64,000 bases of DNA. It comes from Novosphingobium sp. CECT 9465. GTDB taxonomy: Bacteria > Pseudomonadota > Alphaproteobacteria > Sphingomonadales > Sphingomonadaceae. The notes beneath the pieces were generated by a model. That model ran no database searches. It saw only the letters and a program-made list of their open reading frames with translations, and was not told where the DNA came from. How positions within the stretch are numbered: position 1 is the first letter of the stretch; each line of letters begins with the position of its first letter. The position numbers and the translations under genes were made by a program. Where the stretch lies: contig NZ_CAKLBX010000001.1 of the NCBI RefSeq assembly GCF_920987055.1, forward strand, positions 372,001 through 436,000, in the 5' to 3' direction. This document shows positions 1 through 8,722 of this stretch, piece by piece.

Positions 1-1
1 C

Positions 2-373
2 GTGGTGGTTGTGGCGGCAGATGATATCGATGCCATGGCCGCGAAATTTTCCCGGTATTTTGGCATGACATGGGTAGCGACGGATGCAGGCGGCCTTGGC
101 GCGCGGGCGCTGGTCGGGCCGCACCGGATCAAGCTGGTGGAAACGCCGTCAACGGTCGCCCGCACACATGCCATGCAATGCGTGTTGTCATCCGAGATCA
201 TGGTTGAGGACGTGGATGCGTCACGCGCCAGGCTGGAGGCAGCAGGGTACAAGGTACTGATCGAACGCACCTTTTCCAGCGGGCGCAAGGGCTGGTACTT
301 TGGCAAGGTACTCGCCGGGATGCCGATCGGCATTTACGACGCGCGCGATGACGCCGAGGCGCGGGGGTTGTAA
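2..373 (+). CDS. VOC/glyoxalase-like protein, 5' end cut by window
   Basis: The reading frame is open to the left edge of the window and ends at TAA 371-373. The visible 123 residues begin inside what looks like the first beta strand of a VOC (glyoxalase/dioxygenase-like) module ('VVVAADDIDAMAAKF'), so about ten N-terminal residues are probably missing. A second half-module follows ('IMVEDVDASRARLEAAGY'), ending in 'MPIGIYDARD'. VOC proteins bind a metal and act as isomerases, lyases or ring-cleaving dioxygenases, but the metal ligands cannot be assigned with confidence here. A GTG at position 2 could be the start but has no visible ribosome site. The gene converges on the transporter at 376 with a 2-nt gap. 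Confidence 0.6.
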   Translation: MVVVAADDIDAMAAKFSRYFGMTWVATDAGGLGARALVGPHRIKLVETPSTVARTHAMQCVLSSEIMVEDVDASRARLEAAGYKVLIERTFSSGRKGWYFGKVLAGMPIGIYDARDDAEARGL

Positions 374-375
374 AA

Positions 376-1731
376 TCACGCGCGGATAGCGGCCAGTTCC
401 TCGCGGACGGCGGCGTGGCGTGCGGGAGTGAGGCCGAAGCGGCTGACGACCAGAGCCGACGCTATATAAAGCACCCCCGGCACAACCCCATACAGGATCG
501 AAACGCCGCGCAGCGCGGCTTCGCTGTTGGCCGGACTACCCGCCTTGAACCCGATAAGGTCGAGCGCAAAATAGACGATGCCGATGGACATCGCCTGCCC
601 GAATTTGTGGGTGACGGTGAGGAGCGCAAAGAGCATGCCGGTGCGGTCCTGCCCTGAAACCAGCCGGTCCTCATCCGCAACGTCTGCCATCATCGAACGC
701 GGCAGCATATCGACCGAGCAGGCCATCGTGCCACCCAGCAGGCCCATGCCGAAGAAATAGACCATGTTGCCCGGCGGCATCGCCATCATCAGCACCATGT
801 ACGTGGCAAAACCGCAGCAGCCGATGGCCAGCGCGCGGTGCCGTCCGACACGGTTTGAAATCATTGACCAGACCGGCGCGGTAGCAACGCCTACGACATA
901 GAACGCCACGAATTGCAGGCCGACATAGGCGAACGGCACTTGTTTCAGCATCGTGAAGAAGAACAGGAACACCGCCGCGCTGATTCCCAGGCCCAGGCCG
1001 ACACACAATTGCGTGATCAGCAGGAGGCGGGTGGAGGAAAGCCCGAACAGGCCGAGATAATCATGCAGCCTTGCGGTATGCGCCTGTTTCGGGGCATCGC
1101 CTTCGCGCACGGCCGCAACCGTCACCGCGATCGTCAACGGTACGCTGGCAAGGATGAACCAGCCCATCGTGCGCACGGTAAAGCTGCTGTCATTGGCAAT
1201 CCGGTCTGCAAAGAACACAGGCATCGCCATGACAAGGATCTGCCCGACGGTGTTGAACACCATCCACCACGCGAACACGCGCGATCGTTGCTGGTAATCG
1301 TCGGTAATGGCAGCGCCCATGCCCATTTGCGACAGCACCACAATGGAATAGCCGACATAGGCAAGGACCAGCCCGACCGAAAGATAGAGGGGTCCCACCC
1401 CTGGCCGCGCCATGAACAGCATCCACGTCCCCGCCATCACCAGCGGACCGCCCAGAAGCAGCCACGGGCGGAACTGGCCCCAGCGGGTGCGCGTACGGTC
1501 CATCAGTCCGCCCACGAACGGATCGAACAGCAGGTCGGCCAGCCGCACAACAGTGAAAATCAGGCCTACCGTCGCGAGATTCAGTCCCAGCGTGTGGGCA
1601 TAGAATTCCGGCAGGTAGATGATCAGCGGCAAGGTGAGTGCCGACATCGGCAGGGCGGGCATGGCCAGCGCGGCCAGCAGGAGATGCGAACGGTGGCTGC
1701 GGGAATGCAGCACGGCGGTTTCATCCGACAT
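376..1731 (-). CDS. MFS transporter, GPH/MelB-like sugar-cation symporter family
   Basis: This is a 451-residue inner-membrane protein with about twelve hydrophobic segments. The N-terminal region has the GPH-type signature 'RLADLLFDPFVGGLMDRT' followed by 'RWGQFRPWLLLG', as in MelB-like (MFS_2) symporters, which couple solute uptake to a cation. The start at ATG 1729-1731 ('MSDETAVLHS') is preferred because an AAGG lies about 10 nt upstream and the extra 26 residues of the longer frame (from 1809) are charged and proline-rich, unlike an MFS N-terminus. Its location beside catabolic genes suggests uptake of a glycoside, acid or degradation intermediate. The substrate is unknown. Confidence 0.8.
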   Translation of the reverse strand: MSDETAVLHSRSHRSHLLLAALAMPALPMSALTLPLIIYLPEFYAHTLGLNLATVGLIFTVVRLADLLFDPFVGGLMDRTRTRWGQFRPWLLLGGPLVMAGTWMLFMARPGVGPLYLSVGLVLAYVGYSIVVLSQMGMGAAITDDYQQRSRVFAWWMVFNTVGQILVMAMPVFFADRIANDSSFTVRTMGWFILASVPLTIAVTVAAVREGDAPKQAHTARLHDYLGLFGLSSTRLLLITQLCVGLGLGISAAVFLFFFTMLKQVPFAYVGLQFVAFYVVGVATAPVWSMISNRVGRHRALAIGCCGFATYMVLMMAMPPGNMVYFFGMGLLGGTMACSVDMLPRSMMADVADEDRLVSGQDRTGMLFALLTVTHKFGQAMSIGIVYFALDLIGFKAGSPANSEAALRGVSILYGVVPGVLYIASALVVSRFGLTPARHAAVREELAAIRA

Positions 1732-1918
1732 TGACGGCGACCTTCGCGATGGAGGGTTCTGGCATGCCGGATTGGCCGGAAGCTTCATCTGATAGTCGTG
1801 CTGCATCAAGATTTGGATCGGTCATGCAAGTCTCATCCGCCCGCAGCAGAAAACACGGTCGCTGCCATGCCATCTGCCTATCGCAACGCGCGCGACACCA
1901 GCACTATCTTGCGAAAGG

Positions 1919-2314
1919 CTAAACCTGTCCTTGCGGATTTTGATCCGCACTTGCTGAAACCGCAGCCTGGCGAACGCCGGTGCCGAATGCCTTTGACCAG
2001 TTCATCAGCGCCCATATGGCCGGTTCAAGCGCGATTGTTGCATCGGTCATCCCATATTCGACGCGGGGTGGCACTTCGGCAAAAACCGTCCGTGTGACCA
2101 GCCCGTCAGCTTCAAGTTCGCGCAATTGCCGGGTCAGCATATGCTGCGTAACGCCCTTTATGTTGCGCAGCAGTTCACCGAAGCGATAAGGCCGATGATA
2201 GAGAAGCCAGAGAATTTCAAGCTTCCATTTGCCTGATATGAGGGTCAAAGTTTTGCGCAGCTCAGCATAATCTTCGGGCTGCACATCCCTATTCTTCGCA
2301 ACAGGCACATCCAT
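1919..2314 (-). CDS. HxlR-family winged-helix transcriptional regulator
   Basis: The 131-residue protein has the HxlR pattern: 'LTLISGKWKLEILWLL' (helix 1-2), 'RFGELLRNIKGVTQHMLTRQLRELEADGLV' (recognition helix) and the wing 'RTVFAEVPPRVEYGMT'. HxlR proteins bind DNA as dimers and usually control a neighbouring or divergent gene. Unlike redox-sensing members such as YodB or HypR, this one has no cysteine at all, so thiol sensing is excluded and a small-molecule ligand is more likely. It is divergent from the P450 at 2469. Two exact 8-bp direct repeats lie at its start codon and just upstream (see 2314-2341). Confidence 0.88.
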   Translation of the reverse strand: MDVPVAKNRDVQPEDYAELRKTLTLISGKWKLEILWLLYHRPYRFGELLRNIKGVTQHMLTRQLRELEADGLVTRTVFAEVPPRVEYGMTDATIALEPAIWALMNWSKAFGTGVRQAAVSASADQNPQGQV

Positions 2315-2341
2315 GATACTAACCCATTAAAATTGATACTA
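2314..2341. promoter_or_regulatory. putative HxlR operator: two TGATACTA direct repeats
   Basis: TGATACTA occurs at 2314-2321, touching the ATG of the HxlR gene, and again at 2334-2341. The copies are 20 bp apart start to start, close to two helical turns, in an AT-rich patch between the divergent HxlR and P450 genes. Bacillus HxlR is known to bind direct repeats, so this is a reasonable autoregulatory and P450 operator. No experimental support is available. Confidence 0.45.
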
Positions 2342-2468
2342 CTTGTTGCGTTCCAATGTGTCCGATAATCGCGGCCGTGGAAAGCTTCAGATCAGGTCAA
2401 CACGGTTCGGCCAAGCGCCTGCAATCATCCAGACCACGATCACGATGCAACGCAACGAGGGCACTACC

Positions 2469-3683
2469 ATGGATTTTCAACTGCCAGAACCCGTCATCCC
2501 GGACCATGTTCCAGATCAGCTGGTCCGCCCGTTCCCCTACATGTTCGGCATGACCACGCGTGCCGATCCTTTTGGCGATTGGGCGGCCGCCGTGCATCAA
2601 GGCCCGGCGATTTTCTATGCCCCCCATGCCTATCCCGGCGCAACTCCGGCGTGGATTGTGCGCAAGGTGGCCGATCTGCGCAAGATCTACATGGACACGG
2701 AAACCTTCTCCAGCAAGGATTTCTCGCCCTATTCCAAAATGGTTGGCGATACCTGGACGAACCTGCCGGTTGAAATCGACCCGCCGCAGCATGGCAAGTA
2801 CCGCGCGTTCATCAATCCACTGTTCACACCCGCCGCGATGGCCCGCCTTGAAGAGCGCATTCGTGGTTACGCCATCGAATATATCGAAGCATTCCGCGAA
2901 CGTGGTTCATGCGAATTCATGGCCGATTTCGCGTTCGAATTCCCGATCAAGGTGTTCCTTGAACTCATGGATTTCCCGCTCAGCAACACGGCGCAATTCC
3001 TTGAATGGGAAACCGGCCTGCTGCACGAAATGGACATGGCCAAAATGGCCGACGCCACGCGCAATGTCGTGGCATTCTTGCGCGAACAGATTGCGGAGCG
3101 CCGCCGCAATCCCCGCCAAGACATCATCAGCTATGCCTTGGGCGTGGAAGTCGAAGGGCAGAAATTGACCGATGACGAACTTGTGGGCTTTGCCTTCAAC
3201 CTGTTCATTGGCGGTCTGGATACGGTTTCCACCAACATGGGGCATCAATTCCTGCATCTGGCCCGCAATCCCGACCATCAGACATTCCTGAAGGAAAACC
3301 CCCAGCGTACGCAAAACGCCATCGACGAAATGATGCGCGCCTATGCTGCTGTCACCACATTCCGCACATGCACGAAGGAAACCGAAGTTGGCGGCGTACG
3401 GATGATGCCGGGTGACAAGGTGGCCATGTCAACCACGCTGGCGGGCCGCGATCCCGAAGAGTTTCCAGAGCCGGGCATCGTCCGCTTCGACCGCAATCCG
3501 CGTCATGTCTCGTTCGGCTTCGGGCCGCACATGTGCGTGGGCATGCACCTGGCGCGCCGCGAAATGCGCATCGCCATCGAAGAGTTTTTGCAGCGGATTC
3601 CGCAATTCAGCGTCGAACCAGACCAGGAAATCGAATACCATCTGGGCATGATCCAGCCGGTCCGCCTCCCGCTTGTCTGGTAA
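2469..3683 (+). CDS. cytochrome P450, P450cam (CYP101)-like
   Basis: This 404-residue soluble P450 monooxygenase has the I-helix 'FIGGLDTVS', matching the P450cam acid-alcohol pair (Asp-Thr in 'GGLDTV'), the K-helix ExxR in 'IDEMMR', and the heme loop 'FGFGPHMCVG' with Cys356 as the axial thiolate. Such enzymes hydroxylate terpenoids, alkanes or aromatic compounds using electrons from a ferredoxin, but no ferredoxin or reductase lies in the window. The ATG at 2469 is chosen because GAGGG sits 8 nt upstream. The longer frame from 2343 adds 42 residues with no P450 similarity. It is related to the P450 at 39566, which has the same I-helix and the same Cys position. It is likely controlled by the divergent HxlR gene. 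Confidence 0.93.
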   Translation: MDFQLPEPVIPDHVPDQLVRPFPYMFGMTTRADPFGDWAAAVHQGPAIFYAPHAYPGATPAWIVRKVADLRKIYMDTETFSSKDFSPYSKMVGDTWTNLPVEIDPPQHGKYRAFINPLFTPAAMARLEERIRGYAIEYIEAFRERGSCEFMADFAFEFPIKVFLELMDFPLSNTAQFLEWETGLLHEMDMAKMADATRNVVAFLREQIAERRRNPRQDIISYALGVEVEGQKLTDDELVGFAFNLFIGGLDTVSTNMGHQFLHLARNPDHQTFLKENPQRTQNAIDEMMRAYAAVTTFRTCTKETEVGGVRMMPGDKVAMSTTLAGRDPEEFPEPGIVRFDRNPRHVSFGFGPHMCVGMHLARREMRIAIEEFLQRIPQFSVEPDQEIEYHLGMIQPVRLPLVW

Positions 3684-3761
3684 AATGGCTTATCTGGCGG
3701 CAGGACAAGCGCTGGCTACGCCAGCATATCTCCTGTGCCGTCACGCTTTCAAGGACACGAC

Positions 3762-4112
3762 ATGCCAATCTTCGCCTATGTAGTGCACAGCAATCCCGTT
3801 GCGGGACGCGAGGACGAATACAACGACTGGTACAGCAATCGCCATCTGGCTGATGTCGTCGCCGTGCCGGGGTTCGTATCGGCCCAGCGGTTTCGCCTGA
3901 CGGACGGGGAAGAAGAAGGTCGTCCTTCGCAAAAATACATGGCAATCTACACCATGGAAACCGACGCGCCGGAAAAGACGCTGGAGCACCTCACATCGCT
4001 GGTCGAAACAGGTGCCATGCACATGAGCGAGGCCTTCTCGATGGAAGGCATGGCAACCCACCTCTATGAAGCGATCACGCCTGTGGTCGCAGCGCCTGCA
4101 AAGGACAATTGA
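3762..4112 (+). CDS. EthD/DUF4286-like small dimeric alpha-beta barrel protein
   Basis: The 116-residue protein has the pattern 'GREDEYNDWYSNRHLADVVAVPGFVSAQRF' spread over residues 12-42, typical of ferredoxin-like alpha-beta barrel proteins (EthD or DUF4286 type) often co-transcribed with P450s and dehydrogenases. Their biochemical role is mostly unknown; some act as small isomerases or accessory proteins. The start at ATG 3762 has AAGGA 6 nt upstream, better than the in-frame ATG at 3735. It lies 78 nt after the P450 and 1 nt before the SDR at 4114, so the three probably form one operon. Confidence 0.7.
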   Translation: MPIFAYVVHSNPVAGREDEYNDWYSNRHLADVVAVPGFVSAQRFRLTDGEEEGRPSQKYMAIYTMETDAPEKTLEHLTSLVETGAMHMSEAFSMEGMATHLYEAITPVVAAPAKDN

Positions 4113-4113
4113 C

Positions 4114-4872
4114 ATGACAGTGCGGGAGTTTGACGGGAAAGTGGTTCTCGTGACCGGAGCCGCATCCGGTCTTGGTCGTGCGGCGAGCCTGCGTTTTGCA
4201 AGTGAAGGCGCAAAGCTGTGTCTTGTCGATCTTAACGCGGAAGGATTGGCGGAAACCGCACGCCGTATTGCCGATTCCGGCGGCGACAGCACCACCTATG
4301 CCGCAGATATTGGCGATGCGACCAATTGTGCACGCGCCGTGGCAACGGCCGTGGAAGCATTTGGCCAGCTTGACGTGCTGTGCAATGTCGCTGGAATCCT
4401 GCGGTTCCACGCGCTGGCCAATGTTACAACCGAAGATTGGGCGCGGCTGTTTTCTGCAAACGTCACGGCGCCGTTCTTCATGATTCAGGCAGCAATGCCG
4501 CACCTTGTGGAAACGAGGGGCAACGTCGTGAATGTCGTCTCGACGGCAGCGTTTCTGGGTCAGGCCTACACCGCGCCCTATGGCGCCACCAAGGCGGCGT
4601 TGCTCAGCCTGACCAAATCGCTGGCGATGGAGTTCATGCATTCACCCGTGCGCATCAATGCGCTTGCGCCGGGCGGGATGCTGACGGAAATGGTGCAGAC
4701 GCTGGAGTTCCCGCAAGACGCCGATCAAAGCCTGATTGCGCGCTACATCGGCATCCGTCCACCCGCGCAACCCGAAGACATTGTGGAACCGCTGCTGTTC
4801 CTCGCTTCCGATCGCGCACGTACGGTTCATGGCGCGTGTTACACCGCCGATAGCGGTATAACGGCAGGCTGA
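4114..4872 (+). CDS. SDR-family oxidoreductase
   Basis: This 252-residue classical short-chain dehydrogenase/reductase has the cofactor motif 'TGAASGLG' near residue 14, the 'NVAG' segment, a catalytic Ser in 'VVSTAA' and the active site 'YGATK'. An acidic residue at the end of beta-2 ('LVDLN') favours NAD(H). It probably oxidises an alcohol made by the P450 at 2469. ATG 4114 follows the preceding stop by 1 nt with AAGGAC upstream; the frame could extend to 4066, but that would overlap the previous gene. Confidence 0.9.
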   Translation: MTVREFDGKVVLVTGAASGLGRAASLRFASEGAKLCLVDLNAEGLAETARRIADSGGDSTTYAADIGDATNCARAVATAVEAFGQLDVLCNVAGILRFHALANVTTEDWARLFSANVTAPFFMIQAAMPHLVETRGNVVNVVSTAAFLGQAYTAPYGATKAALLSLTKSLAMEFMHSPVRINALAPGGMLTEMVQTLEFPQDADQSLIARYIGIRPPAQPEDIVEPLLFLASDRARTVHGACYTADSGITAG

Positions 4873-4879
4873 ACGCTCT

Positions 4880-4906
4880 GCGGGCGGTTCGTTGCGGACC
4901 GCCCGC
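4880..4906 (+). terminator. hairpin after P450-EthD-SDR operon, possible terminator
   Basis: GCGGGCGGT (4880-4888) pairs perfectly with ACCGCCCGC (4898-4906) around a 9-nt loop, starting 8 nt after the SDR stop codon. No clean U-run follows, so it may be a weak or Rho-assisted terminator. Confidence 0.5.
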
Positions 4907-5180
4907 AACCCGTCGAAATTTCTGATCTTGCGTGCCGAAGGTGCCTCGGCGCGCGGCTTTGCGCGTCTGCAATAGCGGCCAGACATCGCAAGTGGCTAAT
5001 CTGCAACATAAATTCGAAAACTGCCTCTGTCGCCTGCCTTGATGCCGCAGACCCTACCAACGGATAGGAACGGGCGAATACGGAAGGTTTGTACCGGGCG
5101 GCAGGTTCGGACGATCCCAGACCGCTCCGTCAATTTGTGTGCCGTGCAACCCTATGCCGGCAATTTTTGGAGAGTTTACC
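4907..5180. other. intergenic region upstream of first TonB receptor
   Basis: The 4873-5180 gap holds the hairpin at 4880-4906 and then about 270 bp of non-coding DNA presumably carrying the promoter of the TonB receptor gene. I see no convincing -35/-10 pair, RNA gene or conserved repeat. Confidence 0.5.
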
Positions 5181-7634
5181 ATGAATGCCAAATTTGGGCA
5201 GCTTCTAGCAGGGACGGCGGCTTGTGCGCTGGGTCTCGTTTCGGGTACTGCATACGCTGCGGAACCCCAACTCGCTTCTGAAGCCCAGGCCGTTTCCGAA
5301 CCCGCATCCGCACCGCAGGCAGACGAAGCGCCCGCCGTGGCCGACATCGTCGTCACCGCGCGCCGCCGTGACGAGCGGTTGCAGGACGTGCCGGTTTCGG
5401 TTGTCGCATTTTCGGGTGCCGCGCTTGAGCGCAGCAGCGTTCAGACCATTGCCGACATTCGCACGATTTCTCCGGGCCTGACGTTCTCGTCCGAAGGCGG
5501 CAAGGACAACACCGCCGTCACGCTGCGCGGCATCGGTCAGATTCCCACCGGCGAAGTGACTCCGGGCGTGGTGACCTATTTCGCCAATGTCCCGATGGCT
5601 TCGCTTGGCTCCAACGTGCCAACATATGACATCGGCAGCATTCAGGTGCTCAAGGGTCCGCAGGGCACCTTGTTCGGCCGTAATACGCTCGGCGGCGCGG
5701 TGTTGATCACGCCACAGGCCCCCAAGCAGGACTTTGGTGGCTATGTGCAGGGCACATATGGCAATTTCGATTATCGTGAAGTGCAGGGCGCACTGAATGT
5801 CCCGCTCATCCCGGATGTGCTGGCCGTCCGCGTTGCCGGACAGATCCGTCGCTCCGATCCGCTGATCTATTCGATCAACGGCGGTGCGGGCTTCAACAAC
5901 ATCCATCAGGACAGCGCCCGCGCGACCATCGCTTTCACTCCCAACGACTGGCTCGAAAACACGACGGTTGTCGATTATTTCAAGGCGCGGGAATACGGTT
6001 CGGGCTACTATCTTCTGCGCCAGAACTTCAGCTTCACCAACCTTTTTGCACCGTCGCTGGGTCCGGTCGCGGGTGGCATTGTTGGCGGCTCGCTCGACGC
6101 CCAGGCGGCGGGATATCTTGCCCAGCAGCAGCAGAACTTCTACGGTGCTTTCACCGATAGTGCAGGCTCCGGTCGCGCCAACCGTCGCGCCTTCGGCATT
6201 TCGAATGATACTTCCGCATCGTTCGGCGATTTCACGCTTCGCAATATCTTCGGTTTCCGCAAGAACCGCAGCGACCAGCTGATCAACACCGCCGCGCTTG
6301 GCCCGACGACTCTGCCGGGCGCGCTGTTCGGCAGCCCGGTCGATGTGCCGTTCACCGTGTTCCATGCCGCAGCGTTCATCCAGCGCCAGTACCTGACCAA
6401 CGAAGTCCAGTTCCTCGGCAACTTCGACAAGTTCAACTTCATCGTCGGTGGCTTCTACAGCCACGACAAGCCCGACGGCCCGTCGGGTTCGACGTTCGAA
6501 GCGTTTGTCACCCCCGGCACACCCGCATCGGTGGTAACTGCCAACGTGACGAACACCAACTATGCCGCGTTCGGCCAGATCACCTACAAGCTGACTGACA
6601 GCGTTACGGTGAACGCGGGCGCGCGCTATAGCTGGGATCGTGTCTCGGCATGCGGTGGCGCCATCGGCACTACTTATGCCTCGGACGAAGCCTGTCGCGC
6701 CATTGCGGATCGCGGCCTGGCCGATGGCGTCGGCGTCGTGACAAACCGTGGCTCGGCACCAAGCTGGACGTTCGGTCTTGACTGGAAGGCGACCCCTGAC
6801 CTGCTGCTTTATGCGGTTACACGCCGTGGCTATCGCGGGGTCAATATCAATACGCCGCTGTTCGAAACGCCGTTTACCACAGGCGGTACGGACCCGGCAT
6901 GCGGCTTTGGCAGTGGCCAGTGCGTGGACCTGCGCCCGTTCCAGAAGACCGACAAGGAAACGCTGACCGACTTCGAAATCGGCCAGAAGCTGAACTTCGA
7001 GGTTTCGGGCGCCACCGGCCACCTCAACACGGCAGTGTACTACAGCAAGTACAAGAACGCGCTGCAGTTCCTCAATGCCCAGGCCATCGTACCTTCAACG
7101 GCACCTGACAATCCCACCAATGCCTCGTTCGGTGTCAACGCTGCCGATCTTTCGATCTTCGGTGTGGAACTGGATGCAGCGGTCAATCTGACGCGCGATC
7201 TGACGTTCACGTTCAACGGCGCTTACACGAACATCAAGGTCGACAAGATCACGCTGCCACCGGTGGCCGGCATCTCGTTCACCGAAAACGATGTAAATCG
7301 CTACTCGCCATCGGTCTCAGGCACGGTCAGCGTCAACTGGACGCTGCCGTTCCACCCCGCGGACGGCGATCTGGTGTTCAACAGCGATCTCTTCATGACC
7401 GACGATTTCGGCGGCCAGTATGGCGAGAAGCTGCCGGGATACAAACTGATCAACATGCGGATCGACTGGAAGAACATCGCGCGCAGCGGCCTTGACCTGG
7501 GCTTCTTCGCACGCAACCTGACCAAGGAACGCTACTTTGCCGCGCCGGACGTTCTGCTCAAGAGCTTCCCGGTCAATTCCGTGGCGGTGGGTGATCCGCG
7601 TACCTATGGCGTCGTTGCCCGCCTGACGTTCTAA
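5181..7634 (+). CDS. TonB-dependent outer-membrane receptor
   Basis: This is an 817-residue outer-membrane transporter. It starts with a signal peptide (about 26 residues, ending 'SGTAYA'), then a TonB-box-like 'DIVVTARRR', a plug domain (conserved 'GSIQVLKGPQGTLFGRN') and a 22-strand-type barrel ending in an aromatic Phe ('GVVARLTF'), as needed for BAM assembly. Members of this sphingomonad-type group take up hydrophobic or large substrates using TonB-ExbBD energy. ATG 5181 is preferred over 5139 because GGAGAG lies 6 nt upstream and the signal peptide begins there. It is a paralogue of the receptor at 49966, with the same plug layout ('ADVP/ANVP', 'PTYD', 'GRNT'). A strong terminator follows. 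Confidence 0.93.
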   Translation: MNAKFGQLLAGTAACALGLVSGTAYAAEPQLASEAQAVSEPASAPQADEAPAVADIVVTARRRDERLQDVPVSVVAFSGAALERSSVQTIADIRTISPGLTFSSEGGKDNTAVTLRGIGQIPTGEVTPGVVTYFANVPMASLGSNVPTYDIGSIQVLKGPQGTLFGRNTLGGAVLITPQAPKQDFGGYVQGTYGNFDYREVQGALNVPLIPDVLAVRVAGQIRRSDPLIYSINGGAGFNNIHQDSARATIAFTPNDWLENTTVVDYFKAREYGSGYYLLRQNFSFTNLFAPSLGPVAGGIVGGSLDAQAAGYLAQQQQNFYGAFTDSAGSGRANRRAFGISNDTSASFGDFTLRNIFGFRKNRSDQLINTAALGPTTLPGALFGSPVDVPFTVFHAAAFIQRQYLTNEVQFLGNFDKFNFIVGGFYSHDKPDGPSGSTFEAFVTPGTPASVVTANVTNTNYAAFGQITYKLTDSVTVNAGARYSWDRVSACGGAIGTTYASDEACRAIADRGLADGVGVVTNRGSAPSWTFGLDWKATPDLLLYAVTRRGYRGVNINTPLFETPFTTGGTDPACGFGSGQCVDLRPFQKTDKETLTDFEIGQKLNFEVSGATGHLNTAVYYSKYKNALQFLNAQAIVPSTAPDNPTNASFGVNAADLSIFGVELDAAVNLTRDLTFTFNGAYTNIKVDKITLPPVAGISFTENDVNRYSPSVSGTVSVNWTLPFHPADGDLVFNSDLFMTDDFGGQYGEKLPGYKLINMRIDWKNIARSGLDLGFFARNLTKERYFAAPDVLLKSFPVNSVAVGDPRTYGVVARLTF

Positions 7635-7645
7635 ACCACACGAAT

Positions 7646-7699
7646 GCCCGGCCCTGCTGACCTGCTGTCGCAGGAAGAGCAAGGCCGGGCCTTTTGTTT
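7646..7699 (+). terminator. Rho-independent terminator of TonB receptor gene
   Basis: GCCCGGCC (7646-7653) pairs with GGCCGGGC (7683-7690) and is followed by CTTTTGTTT. A second small hairpin, CCTGC/GCAGG around TGTC (7661-7674), sits inside the loop. Confidence 0.85.
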
Positions 7700-7757
7700 G
7701 CAGCGTGGCAGGGTCCGCTTGTTCGTACCGGCATTTGACTGGTCGGAAAGCCCACAG

Positions 7758-8567
7758 CTAGGCGATGCAACCTACTGAACCGCCATCGACACGAAGTGCA
7801 GCGCCGGTGATATAGGAGGCTCGTTCGGAGACGAGAAAACAAGCTGCATCTGCCAGCTCTTCCACGCGTCCCATACGGCCAAGTGGAATATTGGCGCGCC
7901 ACACTTCTTCAATCACCCGTTTTTCCAGTGCGGCGCCGGTTTCTGAAAAACCTTGAGCGGCGGCGCTGTTGGTGATGGATTTCATGGTGTTTGGCGTCAT
8001 TACCGGCCCTGAAACCAGCGTGTTCACGTTCACGCCGCAATCACCGAGTTCGGCTGAAAGACTGGCGGTCATCGAATGCAGCGCAAGCTTTGCCGCGCCA
8101 TATTCGGGATGGTTCACCATCGCGCGATAGGCAGCGCCACTGCTGACGTTGAGCACCCGGCCCCATCCGCGCTCGCGCATTGCCGGCACCATGGCCTGAA
8201 TCAATTGCACGGCGTAGAATGTCGATGTCTGGAACTGGCGCTGCCAGGCATCGGCGGGTGCGCCAAACCAGCGGTGCGATTCAGACGCGGCCCCGGCACA
8301 GTTGATCAGGATATCGACCGGCCCCGTGGCCATGGCATCGCTGGCAAGACGGAACACGTCGGCAGGATCATCAAGCTGCGCGAGCAGCGCGATGGCGTTT
8401 CCGCCCTGCCTTTTGATAAGGTCGCATACCGCCAGTGCGCTGTCACGGTTGCGGCCATGGACAATGATTTCCACGCCTTCCTTTGCCAGGGATGCAGCAA
8501 TCGCGGCCCCTATTCCGCTGCTTGATCCCGCGATCAGCGCACGGCGCCCGGATATGCCAAGGTCCAT
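7758..8567 (-). CDS. SDR-family oxidoreductase
   Basis: This 269-residue short-chain dehydrogenase has a cofactor motif 'GSSSGIG', an Arg after beta-2 ('VHGRNRD') that favours NADP(H), a catalytic Ser in 'NVSSGAAY' and the 'YGAAK' active site, then 'VDGGSVG' at the C-terminus. The start at 8567 has AGAGGAG about 8 nt upstream. It is divergent from the LLM flavoenzyme at 8723 with 155 bp between them, one of three LLM-SDR neighbour pairs in the window. The substrate is unknown; a cyclic alcohol or ketone is plausible. Confidence 0.88.
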   Translation of the reverse strand: MDLGISGRRALIAGSSSGIGAAIAASLAKEGVEIIVHGRNRDSALAVCDLIKRQGGNAIALLAQLDDPADVFRLASDAMATGPVDILINCAGAASESHRWFGAPADAWQRQFQTSTFYAVQLIQAMVPAMRERGWGRVLNVSSGAAYRAMVNHPEYGAAKLALHSMTASLSAELGDCGVNVNTLVSGPVMTPNTMKSITNSAAAQGFSETGAALEKRVIEEVWRANIPLGRMGRVEELADAACFLVSERASYITGAALRVDGGSVGCIA

Positions 8568-8722
8568 CTGCCCGTTCTCCTCTTTCGATCCTGAAGGGCA
8601 ATCGACAGAAGGATGATCCGACGCGCCTGCCACCGGGCAGGACAAGGGCAATCCCGGTTGCTGCATCAGGGTCATCATCAAGGCCCGCTGCAAAAGCCGG
8701 GCGCTGGAAGAGGGCCGACACC

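Noticed and set aside
5205..7022. Minus-strand open frame of 605 codons
   Set aside because: It is antisense to the TonB receptor, which has a signal peptide, plug and barrel motifs.
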